A stretch of 64,000 bases of DNA, taken from assembly GCA_016177845.1 (NCBI GenBank), contig JACOUO010000029.1, positions 62,001 through 126,000 of the forward strand. The letters run 5' to 3'. This DNA comes from Deltaproteobacteria bacterium (GTDB taxonomy: Bacteria > Desulfobacterota > GWC2-55-46). Position numbers and translations under genes: made by a program. Positions 10,851 to 19,337 of this stretch are shown here, piece after piece; position 1 is the first letter of the stretch; every line of letters starts with the position of its first letter. The notes under the pieces are model-generated. The model worked only from the letters and a program-made list of their open reading frames with translations. It ran no database searches and was not told the origin of the DNA.

Positions 10851-10879
10851 AAGCTAACAAACAGGTAATTTTTAGTCAA
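10851..10879 (-). promoter_or_regulatory. Possible secondary promoter downstream of the riboswitch
   Basis: On the minus strand TTGACT and TAGCTT are spaced by 17 bases. It lies between the riboswitch terminator and the aminotransferase. If active, it would give riboswitch-independent basal expression of the operon. The -10 match is weak. Confidence 0.3.
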
Positions 10880-11020
10880 GAGAAAATCAGGCAGGGTTCG
10901 GACAGGCGCAAAATAAGAAGATAACTTATTAATAGTATTACTTTTTATGCCCTTGCCATTCCCTTTTATCCCACTCTCCTTTCATCGGAGTTTTTGCTCT
11001 CGATAAGACCCTGAATCCCA

Positions 11021-11153
11021 AAAAAAAGACCGCCTGAGGCAATTCAAAAGGATTCCATGAAAAAATCCTCTAAAATGCCCAGACGGTCGACTAATATATT
11101 TTTCCCGCTCCCCGGTGGTCAGCCACCTTAATTCCGTCAGTTGCGGAAGAAAG
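11021..11153 (-). promoter_or_regulatory. ZTP (pfl) riboswitch with overlapping intrinsic terminator
   Basis: On the minus strand, P1 pairs UUCUUCCGC (11153 downwards) with GCGGGAA, enclosing AACUGACGG, a GGUGG-CUGA-CCACC hairpin and the conserved CCGGGGAGCG. The conserved 3' block CCGUCUGGGCA lies at about 11086-11076. The same block (GACCGUCUGGG) is the 5' arm of a terminator whose 3' arm GCCUCAGGCGGUC lies at 11040-11028, followed by seven U residues. Ligand binding would hold the 3' block in the aptamer and prevent termination, the known ZTP ON-switch logic. Downstream genes are the transaminase, serA, hisZ and purA. Sequence fit is strong; ligand response is inferred. Confidence 0.93.
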
Positions 11154-11171
11154 TTTTAAATTGTGAGTGCT

Positions 11172-11200
11172 ATAATAATCCTGAACAGGTTTTTTGTCAA
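11172..11200 (-). promoter_or_regulatory. Strong sigma-70 promoter driving the riboswitch
   Basis: On the minus strand a perfect TTGACA (11200-11195), a 17-base spacer and TATTAT (11177-11172) place the start point near 11165, just before the aptamer. It lies directly after the cox subunit II stop, so the metabolic operon has its own promoter. Confidence 0.85.
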
Positions 11201-11239
11201 GTCATTTCCTCTCCCCTCCTAACGACAGCCTTACCGCCT

Positions 11240-12190
11240 TTATTTCAGGCTCTTGATATATTCAATAAGGGAATTTATCTCACCATCCGAGAGAATACCC
11301 TTTTGAGGAGGCATAATGGGCTGATAGCCGACTACGACATCGGCATTGGGCGTAAGCTCGGAGCTCCTTATGTATTCGTCATCTATTGTTATCTCTCTCT
11401 GCTTGCCGTCGGTCGTGACCTTCACCTTTGTCCCGTAAATGCCTTTGAATGATGGCCCTATCCTCTTAGAGCCGTCCGTTGAATGGCAAGCGACACATCC
11501 CTTTGAGCTATAAAGCTCTGCCCCTTTCTTTGCGTCGCCTTTTGCTGTCGGGGCTCCCGGAGGAGGAGGGGCCGCCTGGGCCTCCGCCTTACCCTCAAGC
11601 CAGCCGTTGAATTTATCCTCGCTCATGACAACTGCCTTGGAAAGCATGGCTGAATGATTTGTGCCGCAGTATTCCGCGCAGAAAAGGTCGTATGTGCCTT
11701 CCTTGTCTGCGGTAAACCAGACTGACTTAACTGAGCCGGGAACCGCGTCCTGCTTTACCCTGAAGGCAGGCACAAAGAAGCTGTGCAATACATCCCGTGA
11801 TTCAATGTTCATCCTTACCGGCTTATTTACGGGAACATTCAATGTGTTGCTTAGCTTTCCGTTAGGATACTCAAAGCTCCAGACCCACATCTGCCCTGTT
11901 GCCTTTACCGCAAGAGCGTCCTTGGGTATTTCTTCCCGTATGGTTTTATAATCACCCCAGCCGAGATAAAACATCAGCAGCACTATTGCTATTGAAAGCC
12001 CAAGAAATGTCAGTTCAAGAGGGGCGTGCCCTTCGATATCAGTAGGGTTGGGATTCTTTTTCCTTGTGTACTTAAAGGAAAAATAGAGCATCAGAAATAT
12101 AATAATCGAGAACAGGGCTACGCATATCCCTGTAATGATAAAGAACTGGGAATCTATCGCCTTGCCCAATATGCTGGTTGCCCCGAACAT
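11240..12190 (-). CDS. ctaC: caa3-type cytochrome oxidase subunit II fused to cytochrome c
   Basis: Electron-entry subunit of the oxygen reductase. Two N-terminal membrane helices (about 16-38 and 58-78) lead to the cupredoxin domain, with SRDVLHSFFVPAF supplying the first His and CAEYCGTNHSAM the remaining CuA ligands. A Pro/Ala linker joins a C-terminal cytochrome c domain with CVACH and a distal Met in PIMPPQKG. The 316-residue fusion defines the caa3 class, which takes electrons from soluble c-type donors. It is the last gene of the sco-I-III-IV-II operon and has no clear terminator before the next promoter. Confidence 0.96.
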   Translation of the reverse strand: MFGATSILGKAIDSQFFIITGICVALFSIIIFLMLYFSFKYTRKKNPNPTDIEGHAPLELTFLGLSIAIVLLMFYLGWGDYKTIREEIPKDALAVKATGQMWVWSFEYPNGKLSNTLNVPVNKPVRMNIESRDVLHSFFVPAFRVKQDAVPGSVKSVWFTADKEGTYDLFCAEYCGTNHSAMLSKAVVMSEDKFNGWLEGKAEAQAAPPPPGAPTAKGDAKKGAELYSSKGCVACHSTDGSKRIGPSFKGIYGTKVKVTTDGKQREITIDDEYIRSSELTPNADVVVGYQPIMPPQKGILSDGEINSLIEYIKSLK

Positions 12191-12193
12191 ATA

Positions 12194-12487
12194 TTAGCTC
12201 CTGAACGCTATATCAGAATAGACAAGCCATACCACAACAAACATTGTCGCCAATGCCACGCCGATGAATAATCTGAAAATCCCTGCCTCGTACTTAATGT
12301 GCATGAAAAACGCTACGACCAAAAATGCCTTTGCAGAGGCTATTATGAAAGGAGAGATCAAGCTGAGCCTGCCCATGTGCATGCCTGAGACCGCTACCGT
12401 AAGCCATGTAAGGGCAACAAGCGCTAACCACACATAGACAAAGATGCTGTATTTGATGGGCCTGTGCGCCTTTTCGGTATAATCCAT
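12194..12487 (-). CDS. ctaF: Cytochrome c oxidase subunit IV-like protein
   Basis: A 97-residue protein with three membrane helices (about 17-37, 43-65 and 70-92) matching the CyoD/CtaF/COX4-prokaryotic group: HxxHPxxxY-like start, KAFLVVAFFMHIKYE core. Such subunits help assembly or stability of the oxidase. It lies 3 bases upstream of subunit II and 15 bases after subunit III. Confidence 0.88.
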   Translation of the reverse strand: MDYTEKAHRPIKYSIFVYVWLALVALTWLTVAVSGMHMGRLSLISPFIIASAKAFLVVAFFMHIKYEAGIFRLFIGVALATMFVVVWLVYSDIAFRS

Positions 12488-12502
12488 AAAAAATACCCCC
12501 TG

Positions 12503-13123
12503 TTACCTTATCAGATAAAAGAGCGGGAAAAGGTATATCCAGATAACATCTACAAGGTGCCAGTAAAGCCCTCCGTTCTCAATCTTGACATAATCGCTCT
12601 GAGTCACCTTATCCCTCATTACAAAAAATGTAATGACCGCAAGCACGCTCATGCCTGCTATCACATGGAGGGCATGGAGGCCGGTCATAAAAAAGTAAAG
12701 CCCGAAGAAGAGTATCTCTCCCTTGGGCCTGCTTAAAAGGGCCTCAGCCCCGGGATATAGGCCGTGGACTATCTTCGCATCCCATTCAAAATACTTATTC
12801 ACAAGGAATACTGCCCCAAGGACGATGGTAACTCCAAGGAGCAGCAGCGTGAGTTTTTTATTGCCTTTTTGAAGGGCCGATATGGAAAGAGCTACCGAAA
12901 GGCTGCTTGTCAACAGGACAACAGTATTGATTGAGCCTACAAACAAGCTCAACTCCGAGCCTGCGTTGATAAAATCAGTTGAATACCTGTAGCGGAATAT
13001 CGAATAAAGGAGGAACGGCCCAAAGAAAAGGAACAGCTCGGTAAAGAGGAAGAGCCACATCCCTATCTTTGCCCCTGTATAGTCCTTATGTTTATTGGCG
13101 GCAATCTCCGCTGTCTCGTTCAT
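12503..13123 (-). CDS. ctaE: Cytochrome c oxidase subunit III
   Basis: A 206-residue protein with about five to six membrane helices. It starts KIGMWLFLFTELFLFFGPF and contains GLHALHVIAGM and YWHLVDVIWIYLFPLFYL, the conserved subunit III blocks. It binds subunit I and protects proton uptake and turnover stability. It starts one base after the subunit I stop, so it is coupled to it. Confidence 0.95.
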   Translation of the reverse strand: MNETAEIAANKHKDYTGAKIGMWLFLFTELFLFFGPFLLYSIFRYRYSTDFINAGSELSLFVGSINTVVLLTSSLSVALSISALQKGNKKLTLLLLGVTIVLGAVFLVNKYFEWDAKIVHGLYPGAEALLSRPKGEILFFGLYFFMTGLHALHVIAGMSVLAVITFFVMRDKVTQSDYVKIENGGLYWHLVDVIWIYLFPLFYLIR

Positions 13124-13124
13124 C

Positions 13125-14735
13125 TTAGTCCCTTTTAAAGTGGTACGGCCCGTACTTCACCTCAGGTATTTCCTCAAAATTCTCTTTTGGAGGAGGCGAG
13201 GGCACCTGCCATTCAAGGGTTGCCCCTCCCCACTGGTTCGCCTGCGCCTTTTTTCCTTTGAACAGGGCATGGATAAGATTCCCGACCATAAGGATAACCC
13301 CTGCCACAAGTATCCACGACCCGACAATGGATATCAGCTGCCCGTTCGTGAATTGGGGGAGATAATCATAGTACCTTCTTGGCATGCCCTGAAAACCAAG
13401 GACAAAGAGCGGAAAAAAGAGCGTATTAAAACCTATGAACAGCAGTAATAGTGCAACATTGGCTAATTTAGTGTTGTACATCCTGCCGAACATCTTTGGA
13501 AACCAGTAATGGAGAGCCGCAAAGAAACCAAACCCCGCACCCCCGAACTTTACATAATGGAAGTGCGCGACTACAAAATATGTATCATGAAGATGGATAT
13601 TGAGGCTTAAAGCCCCAAGGATAAGCCCTGTCAGCCCGCCTATGGAAAAAAGAAAGATGAAGGCGAAAGCATAGAGAAGAGGGGTTGCCGCCTCAAGAGA
13701 GCCTTTGTAGAGACTGCCCACCCAGTTATAGACCTTTATGGCGCTCGGTATGGCGACAAAAAAGGTAAAAAGAGAAAAATAAACCCCTGCCGTGTAGCTG
13801 AACCCGCTTACGAACATATGATGCCCCCAGACAAGGGAGCCTACTGCCGCAATCCCTATGCTTGAGTACGCTACCGCCTTATATCCGAATATCGTCCTGC
13901 GGGCGAATACAGGCACTATCTCTGAGATAGCCCCCATTGCCGGAAGTATCATTATGTAAACCGCAGGGTGGGAGTATATCCAGAAGAGATGCTGATATAA
14001 TATGGGGTCTCCGCCCTTTGCTGGGTCAAATATGCCTATGCCCAAAAGTCTCTCCGCAACTACAAGCATAAGGTTAACTCCAAGTATCGGGGTGGCAAGT
14101 ATCTGTATCCATGCTGTGGCATATACAGCCCACACAAAAAGCGGCAGCCTCATCCATGTCATGCCCGGGGCTCTTAGCCTGTGTACAGTGGTCACGAAGT
14201 TTATTCCCGTAAGGATGGAAGAGAACCCCAGCACTACAACCGCGCTCAGGGCAAGCGTTACATTGGTGCCTGTGCGGATGCTGTACGGGGCGTAAAAGGT
14301 CCAGCCTGTGTCAGCAGGGCCGTTTGCGATAAGCAAAGTTAATATCGCAAGGAATGCCCCTGCCATGTAAAACCACCATGAAAGGAGATTGAGCCTCGGG
14401 AAAGCCACATCCTTTGCCCCTATCATTATCGGGAGCAGGAAGTTGCCGAAAACGCTTGGTGTAACCGGGATAATGAAGAGGAACAGCATTATTACGCCGT
14501 GGAGCGTAAAGAGAGAGTTATATGTGTTTGCCGCCATTATGGTCGGCCCGCGGGTGATAAGCTCAAGCCTCATAAAAAAGCCAAGAGTTACACCCACAAG
14601 AAAGAGCGAGAGGATGGCGACGAGGTAGAGGATGCCTATCCTTTTATGGTCAGTGGAGAAGATCCAGGATAATATGCCTCCCCTGCCTTCTTTTTGCAGG
14701 TAGTTTCCTTGTGCGCCGGCGGCGTAGTCGCTCAT
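13125..14735 (-). CDS. ctaD: Haem-copper oxidase subunit I, A2-like
   Basis: Catalytic subunit that reduces oxygen and pumps protons. At 536 residues it has 12 helices, haem a His in TLHGVIM, CuB His in YSHPAVYIMILP and WGHHMFVSG, and haem ligands in HDTYFVVAHFHYV. YSHPAVY replaces the usual HPEVY, so the K/D-channel Glu is absent and a Tyr-Ser pair takes its place. This is the mark of the A2 subfamily known from thermophile-type caa3 enzymes. Its start overlaps the SCO gene stop as TAATG. Confidence 0.97.
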   Translation of the reverse strand: MSDYAAGAQGNYLQKEGRGGILSWIFSTDHKRIGILYLVAILSLFLVGVTLGFFMRLELITRGPTIMAANTYNSLFTLHGVIMLFLFIIPVTPSVFGNFLLPIMIGAKDVAFPRLNLLSWWFYMAGAFLAILTLLIANGPADTGWTFYAPYSIRTGTNVTLALSAVVVLGFSSILTGINFVTTVHRLRAPGMTWMRLPLFVWAVYATAWIQILATPILGVNLMLVVAERLLGIGIFDPAKGGDPILYQHLFWIYSHPAVYIMILPAMGAISEIVPVFARRTIFGYKAVAYSSIGIAAVGSLVWGHHMFVSGFSYTAGVYFSLFTFFVAIPSAIKVYNWVGSLYKGSLEAATPLLYAFAFIFLFSIGGLTGLILGALSLNIHLHDTYFVVAHFHYVKFGGAGFGFFAALHYWFPKMFGRMYNTKLANVALLLLFIGFNTLFFPLFVLGFQGMPRRYYDYLPQFTNGQLISIVGSWILVAGVILMVGNLIHALFKGKKAQANQWGGATLEWQVPSPPPKENFEEIPEVKYGPYHFKRD

Positions 14736-15505
14736 TATTTCTCCTGTCCTTTGCCTTTCGTAAGGTACATCAGGAATCCGGCGGCAAAAACAAGGGTCAC
14801 AGTGCCTGCAATTTTAAGGACATTGAAGACATATGTCCTTTTATTCGGGTCGTAGCTGTAACAGAAAAGAAGGGCCTTTGGTATGGAGGCCCCCACCCTT
14901 TCTTCCGACGCCTCAAGGAGCGCAAGCTTCAGGTCAAAGGGAAGGAATTTCTCGCCGTATATATACCTGATAATCTTTCCGCTCGGAGAGACGACAACAA
15001 GTGCTGTGGGGTGATTGAACTGCTCGCCTTTTTTTATGTAATTGAAACCGATGGCCCGGGTTATTTTTGAGATATTCTCCTTATCCCCGGTAAGAAACCT
15101 CCAACCGTTCTCAGGGAAAGGCTTTGAAATGGCCTTCAAATAATTTTTTTTCTTATGGACGGCGTTCTCAGATGAATCTTTTTCATCAAAACTGATGGTT
15201 ATGACCGAGTAATCCCTGAGGGCCTCAGCATCAAGCTTCCCAAGGACATCGGCGATATTGGACAGGACATTATTACAGATATTCGAGCAACTGTAGTATG
15301 CCAATGATATGATGGCAGGCTTTTTTACAAGAGAGCCTAATCTGACCTTTTTGCCTGATTCCGAATAGAACGAAGCGTTAAGCGGAATAGCGCTGCCGAG
15401 CTTTTCATCTATTCCCACCTCGACGATATTGCCGGCGAAAGAGGTCGGGAGAAAGGAAAAAAATATTACAGCAATAAGCAGACATTTGGACACCACGCTT
15501 TTCAT
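14735..15505 (-). CDS. sco: SCO1/SenC-type copper chaperone
   Basis: A thioredoxin-like protein that delivers copper to the CuA site of subunit II. It has a signal peptide (cleavage near SFA-GN), the CSNIC metal motif in YYSCSNICNNVL and the distal His in FNHPTALVV. A C-terminal membrane helix near 233-250 anchors it. It is the first gene of the oxidase operon, as is common. The ribosome site is weak. Confidence 0.92.
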   Translation of the reverse strand: MKSVVSKCLLIAVIFFSFLPTSFAGNIVEVGIDEKLGSAIPLNASFYSESGKKVRLGSLVKKPAIISLAYYSCSNICNNVLSNIADVLGKLDAEALRDYSVITISFDEKDSSENAVHKKKNYLKAISKPFPENGWRFLTGDKENISKITRAIGFNYIKKGEQFNHPTALVVVSPSGKIIRYIYGEKFLPFDLKLALLEASEERVGASIPKALLFCYSYDPNKRTYVFNVLKIAGTVTLVFAAGFLMYLTKGKGQEK

Positions 15506-15554
15506 TTAAGTACCCGGCTCTTAAGTATGTGTGTATGCTGCACAATTCCTTAAA

Positions 15555-15582
15555 AGGATAACAGGAATTTTGCTTTAGTCAA
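15555..15582 (-). promoter_or_regulatory. Putative promoter of the caa3 oxidase operon
   Basis: Minus-strand TTGACT and TATCCT are spaced by 16 bases, about 50 bases before the sco start. Confidence 0.5.
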
Positions 15583-16319
15583 GGCACTCAGCCCATTATA
15601 AAAAACCATAAAAAATTACAGAAGGAGCAACTTCCCTATTGACAGAATTGCTTTTTTGGAATACTTTCAAATAATCCTGTAAAAAATTCAATCACCACGC
15701 CAAAAAATGGCAATGATTACACAATTAACAAAAATCCCAAGGAAAGGAGGCAATCGTCGCAGCAGTCCTTTTTACATTGCACAGGAAAGGAGGTGCCGAT
15801 TTTTATTTTGGGTATTCGCTTTCTCTGGCAGGGAGCAAAAGCCCCAGAAACAAAGCGTGCTGTTTATCCCTGGAATCAACATATTTCGGAGGATTGAGAC
15901 AGCCTGAAAGAAGGCCGGTTTACTGATTTATATAAAAAAGACAGGAATACATAATTTTATCAGGCCTTTTTTTCTTTCTCGCTATCTCCCGCACCCGCGC
16001 AAAAATGCGGGTTTTCCAATCACCACAATCTTCCTCCCAAGGGGTTGCAACCGATTTGCCCCCTGTATCGAGCGGATGCCATTTCCCGATTGCAACGCCT
16101 GTTATCCATCTTTCTGAAGTAAGTTCCAATTTTAAGGTATTGATTTGCCTTTTGCGGGCCGCATCAGGCTTTAAGGGCAATCTACGCCTTTTTGCGAAAC
16201 TGTTTTTGAAAGATGCCGGTGTTGCTATTCAGAGTACCATCATAAAAGGTTAAGAACTGACAAGGAGCAATGTTTTATTAACCTGAAACGCTTCATATAG
16301 AAAGGAGCGGGTACTGACA
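15583..16319. other. Long intergenic region between sco and nirS
   Basis: No gene I can support in more than 700 bases. A plus-strand TTGACA at 15,639 has only a weak -10. A 7-bp inverted pair AGGTTAA/TTAACCT brackets the nirS-proximal 40 bases (about 16,246-16,282). I found no FNR-type TTGAT-N4-ATCAA site and no riboswitch I recognise. An open frame at 15,920-16,180 on the minus strand has no ribosome site and an unconvincing composition. Confidence 0.5.
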
Positions 16320-17951
16320 ATGGTGAACCGCAATCTTATAATCCTGCCGCTATTAGCTGCGCTTTTCCTGTTCGCGGGAAAGGTCTTTGCGGGTGACGCT
16401 CCCCCGATGTCTGAGGAGGAGTTCTCAAAGGCCAAGCAGATCTACTTTGACAGGTGCGCAGGCTGCCACGGCACTCTGAGAAAAGGCGCAACAGGCCCCA
16501 GCCTGACAACGGATAAGACCCAGGCAATACCTGTCCAGGCCCTTGAGACGCTTCTTAGCGAAGGCACGCCCGGCGGCATGCCTCCGTGGAAGAACATACT
16601 CTCAAAACAGGACATAACCCTTGTAGCCAAATACCTCCAGAACGAGCCCCCTCAGCCTCCGCAGTGGGGCCTTGAGGACATGAGAAAATCATGGAAGGTC
16701 TATGTGCCTGTTGAGAAGAGGCCCGTCAATCCTCCTAACGGCGGCACAAACTGGCAGAACTTCTTTGGCGTAATATTGAGGAATGCCGGAAAAGTCGCCA
16801 TAATCGACGGAGATACCAAAAAAATAGTTACTACCCTTGACACAGGCTATGCCGTCCACATCTTAAGGACATCCGCAACCGGAAGATACATGTACTCGAT
16901 AGGAAGGGACGGCAAGGCCACCCTCATAGACCTGTGGGCAAGCCCGCCGAATATCGTTGCAGAGATAAAGACAGGCTTTGACGCAAGGTCCATCGATACC
17001 AGTAAATTCGCCGGTTCAGACCACATGGACAAGCACGACGGCGATTCATTCAACTACCTTGACAGATACGCGATAGTCGGCGATTACTGGCCGTCTCATT
17101 ATGTCATCATGAAAGGCGATACACTTGAGCCCCTCAAGGTCGTAAGCACACTCGGCTACACCTATGACACCAATGAATATCTTCCTGAAGCAAGGGTAGC
17201 CGCCATTGTCGCCTCGCACTCAAAGCCCGAGTGGGTCGTTAATATTAAGGAGGCCGGGGTCGTCCTGCTCGTAGATTACAGCAAGCTTGAGAACGGCACC
17301 ATAACCGAGACCCGCATAGACGCTGAAAGGTTCCTGCATGACGGCGGATGGGATTCCACAAAACGCTACTTCATGGTCGCGGCGAATATGAGGAACAAGG
17401 TCGCTGTCATAGACACGGTTGAACGGAAACTTGTCGCGCTTGTCGATACAGGCAATAAACCCCACCCCGGAAGGGGCGCGAACTGGGATGACCCGAAGTA
17501 CGGCCCTGTGTGGGCTACAACTCATCTCGGAGAGGGTAAAATCTCGGTTATCGGCACAGACCCCATAAGGCATTCCAGATATTCATGGAGGGTCGTAAGG
17601 GAGTTACAGACAGCGGGCAACGGCCTTTTCGTCAAGACCCACCCGAAGAGCAATAATATCTGGGCGGATAATACTCTTTCAAAGGACCTGAAAGACGCTC
17701 AGACCATTACGGTTTTCGATAAGAACAACATCGACGCGGGCCCCACGAATATCAAACTTACGGATAAGGGGAAGATAGTCCACCTTGAATACAACAAGGC
17801 AGGGGATGAAGTCTGGATATCTGTATGGGACAATGACGGCGAGATAATCGTTATCGATGATAAGACGCGGCAGATAAAAAACCGCATCAAGGGGCTTGTG
17901 ACCCCGACAGGCAAATTCAATGTCTACAACACAATGCTTGATATCTATTAG
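16320..17951 (+). CDS. nirS: Cytochrome cd1 nitrite reductase
   Basis: Periplasmic enzyme reducing nitrite to nitric oxide. Residues 1-24 are a signal peptide. The small cytochrome c domain has CAGCH at 46-50, and an eight-bladed d1 domain follows. His180 in GYAVHILR is the proximal d1 ligand by family analogy. His300 (VASHSKPEW) and His340 (RFLHDGG) match the two active-site histidines that bind nitrite. The length of 543 is standard. The ATG follows AAAGGAGCGGG. The gene stands alone between its own leader and a strong terminator and is surrounded by haem d1 synthesis genes. Confidence 0.97.
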   Translation: MVNRNLIILPLLAALFLFAGKVFAGDAPPMSEEEFSKAKQIYFDRCAGCHGTLRKGATGPSLTTDKTQAIPVQALETLLSEGTPGGMPPWKNILSKQDITLVAKYLQNEPPQPPQWGLEDMRKSWKVYVPVEKRPVNPPNGGTNWQNFFGVILRNAGKVAIIDGDTKKIVTTLDTGYAVHILRTSATGRYMYSIGRDGKATLIDLWASPPNIVAEIKTGFDARSIDTSKFAGSDHMDKHDGDSFNYLDRYAIVGDYWPSHYVIMKGDTLEPLKVVSTLGYTYDTNEYLPEARVAAIVASHSKPEWVVNIKEAGVVLLVDYSKLENGTITETRIDAERFLHDGGWDSTKRYFMVAANMRNKVAVIDTVERKLVALVDTGNKPHPGRGANWDDPKYGPVWATTHLGEGKISVIGTDPIRHSRYSWRVVRELQTAGNGLFVKTHPKSNNIWADNTLSKDLKDAQTITVFDKNNIDAGPTNIKLTDKGKIVHLEYNKAGDEVWISVWDNDGEIIVIDDKTRQIKNRIKGLVTPTGKFNVYNTMLDIY

Positions 17952-17956
17952 CTCCC

Positions 17957-17987
17957 GCAGGCAGGCCGCATGATGCGGCCTGCCTGC
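17957..17987 (+). terminator. Intrinsic terminator after nirS
   Basis: GCAGGCAGGCCGCA and TGCGGCCTGCCTGC form a perfect 14-bp stem with a TGA loop, followed by TTGTCTTT. Confidence 0.92.
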
Positions 17988-18144
17988 TTGTCTTTAGTAT
18001 TGTATAGTGGGCTGTGCCAGCCAAACATACCCTAAGGCGAAGAGAGAGGATTGTAAAGAGCAGGCGCACGCATTCGCACGAAAAGCGAAATCAGCAAAAA
18101 CAAAATAAGCGCCCACATACGCCATAATGCTGCGGCATTGCTTT

Positions 18145-18624
18145 TTAAGATTTTTTTGAAGGAAAATATACGGGAGAGCTTTTTTTGAATTCCTTTAAAG
18201 AATGGAGCGGCCTGAAGGAGTTGACCTTCGCAATTTTCGATAGCTCGCTTATTATATTATTGAGGTCTTCCGGGGAATTGCCGTGTATCATCGTATAGAC
18301 ATTGTACGGGAAACCTTCAAAGGCCGGCCTGATATAGCAGTGGCTCACCCTGTGGTGCCCTGCCATTACCTCCGCTGCCTGCTCAGCCCTGTGCCGTTCG
18401 ACCTCCCACGCAACCATTGCGTTTGCTGTAAAGCCTGCGTTTACCGGCGTCAGCGCGGCCCCGAACCTTCTTATTACGCCTGCCTCTTTCAGCCTCTTTG
18501 TCCTCTCAAGCACTTCCTCAAGCTCCCAGCCAAGAGACTCGGCAGCCTTTTTGAACGGGCTTTTCTCAAGATAAATCGTCTCATCCTGCAATACCCGAAT
18601 CAGTTCTATGTCACCCCTGTCCAT
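18145..18624 (-). CDS. ahbB: Siroheme decarboxylase subunit, AhbB/NirG-L type
   Basis: A 159-residue Lrp/AsnC-fold protein that, with its partner, decarboxylates siroheme to didecarboxysiroheme on the way to haem d1 (or to haem by the alternative pathway). The winged-helix half is followed by IRRFGAALTPVNAGFTANAM, the signature of this group. RVSHCYIRPAFEGFPYNVYTM contains the His-containing loop expected at the active site. It lies 10 bases after ahbA, in the same operon. The setting next to nirS, nirJ and nirF makes haem d1 the likely product. Confidence 0.9.
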   Translation of the reverse strand: MDRGDIELIRVLQDETIYLEKSPFKKAAESLGWELEEVLERTKRLKEAGVIRRFGAALTPVNAGFTANAMVAWEVERHRAEQAAEVMAGHHRVSHCYIRPAFEGFPYNVYTMIHGNSPEDLNNIISELSKIAKVNSFRPLHSLKEFKKSSPVYFPSKKS

Positions 18625-18634
18625 CGCCCCTCGC

Positions 18635-19126
18635 TCAATCGGTGATTTTCAAATCGACCTTGACCTTGAACATCTTCTCCGCAGGCAGGTTATGTATCGG
18701 GCCCACGCCTGTCCTGGTTGAGATATCTTTTAATATCGAAGCAATCGCCTCTTTGGATTCGGCAATGACGGTAAACCAGATATTAGGATTCCCCTGCCTC
18801 AGATAATTATGTGTGACTTCGACAAAACCGTTGATTGCGGATGCCGCCTGCTCAAGCCTCTCGGAAGGGACATTGACAGCGCACAGGGTGCTCCTGTATC
18901 CCATCTTCCTTGCGTCAAAAAAAGGCCCGACCTTTCTGATGACTTTTTTCCTAAGCAGGCTCTTTACCCTTTCAAGCGCATCATCTGAGCTTATGCCGGC
19001 CTCTCTTCCGATTTCATCGTATGGATTTTCCAATATTGGAAAATCCCCCTGAATACGGTTTAATATCTTTTTGTCAATCTCATCAAGTTCAAAAAGGTCT
19101 TTTTTATCAAGGAGATGCGCTTCCAT
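18635..19126 (-). CDS. ahbA: Siroheme decarboxylase subunit, AhbA/NirD-H type
   Basis: A 163-residue partner of the downstream subunit. It has an N-terminal helix-turn-helix (LDEIDKKILNRIQGDFPI), then IRKVGPFFDARKMGYRSTL and VEVTHNYLRQGNPNIWFTV with the conserved His-Asn-Tyr loop. Together the pair corresponds to fused or separate NirDLGH proteins of other denitrifiers. A 141-bp inverted-repeat element separates it from cobA upstream. Confidence 0.9.
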   Translation of the reverse strand: MEAHLLDKKDLFELDEIDKKILNRIQGDFPILENPYDEIGREAGISSDDALERVKSLLRKKVIRKVGPFFDARKMGYRSTLCAVNVPSERLEQAASAINGFVEVTHNYLRQGNPNIWFTVIAESKEAIASILKDISTRTGVGPIHNLPAEKMFKVKVDLKITD

Positions 19127-19196
19127 CCATGCCTCCCAAGAGATATCAACTGATTTCAGAGTCTATACCGCAGGGCCGTGTTGTCAAGAAAGCTAA

Positions 19197-19337
19197 GGAA
19201 GCTCTGATTAATTCTCGTTTCTGCTGTCATTGCGAGAAGTGAAACGACGAAGCAATCGCTAACTGCTTGATTTACCTGAAAACGAGATTGCTTCGCTGCG
19301 CTCGCAAAGACTACTCAATGAATTAATCAGAGGTTCC
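19197..19337. mobile_element. 141-bp MITE-like element between cobA and ahbA
   Basis: Terminal inverted repeats GGAAGCTCTGATTAATTC (19197-19214) and GAATTAATCAGAGGTTCC (19320-19337) match at 17 of 18 positions. The interior carries the dispersed gtcattgcgag/gaagcaatcg palindrome. There is no open reading frame and no clear target duplication. The right repeat supplies the last codons and stop of cobA. Confidence 0.75.

Noticed and set aside
15700-15920. Possible riboswitch (GEMM, cobalamin or Moco) before nirS
   Set aside because: Short G-rich segments are present, but none of the conserved blocks of these classes can be assembled.
15920-16180. Minus-strand 86-residue open frame upstream of nirS
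   Set aside because: No ribosome site, odd composition and no recognisable domain; probably chance.
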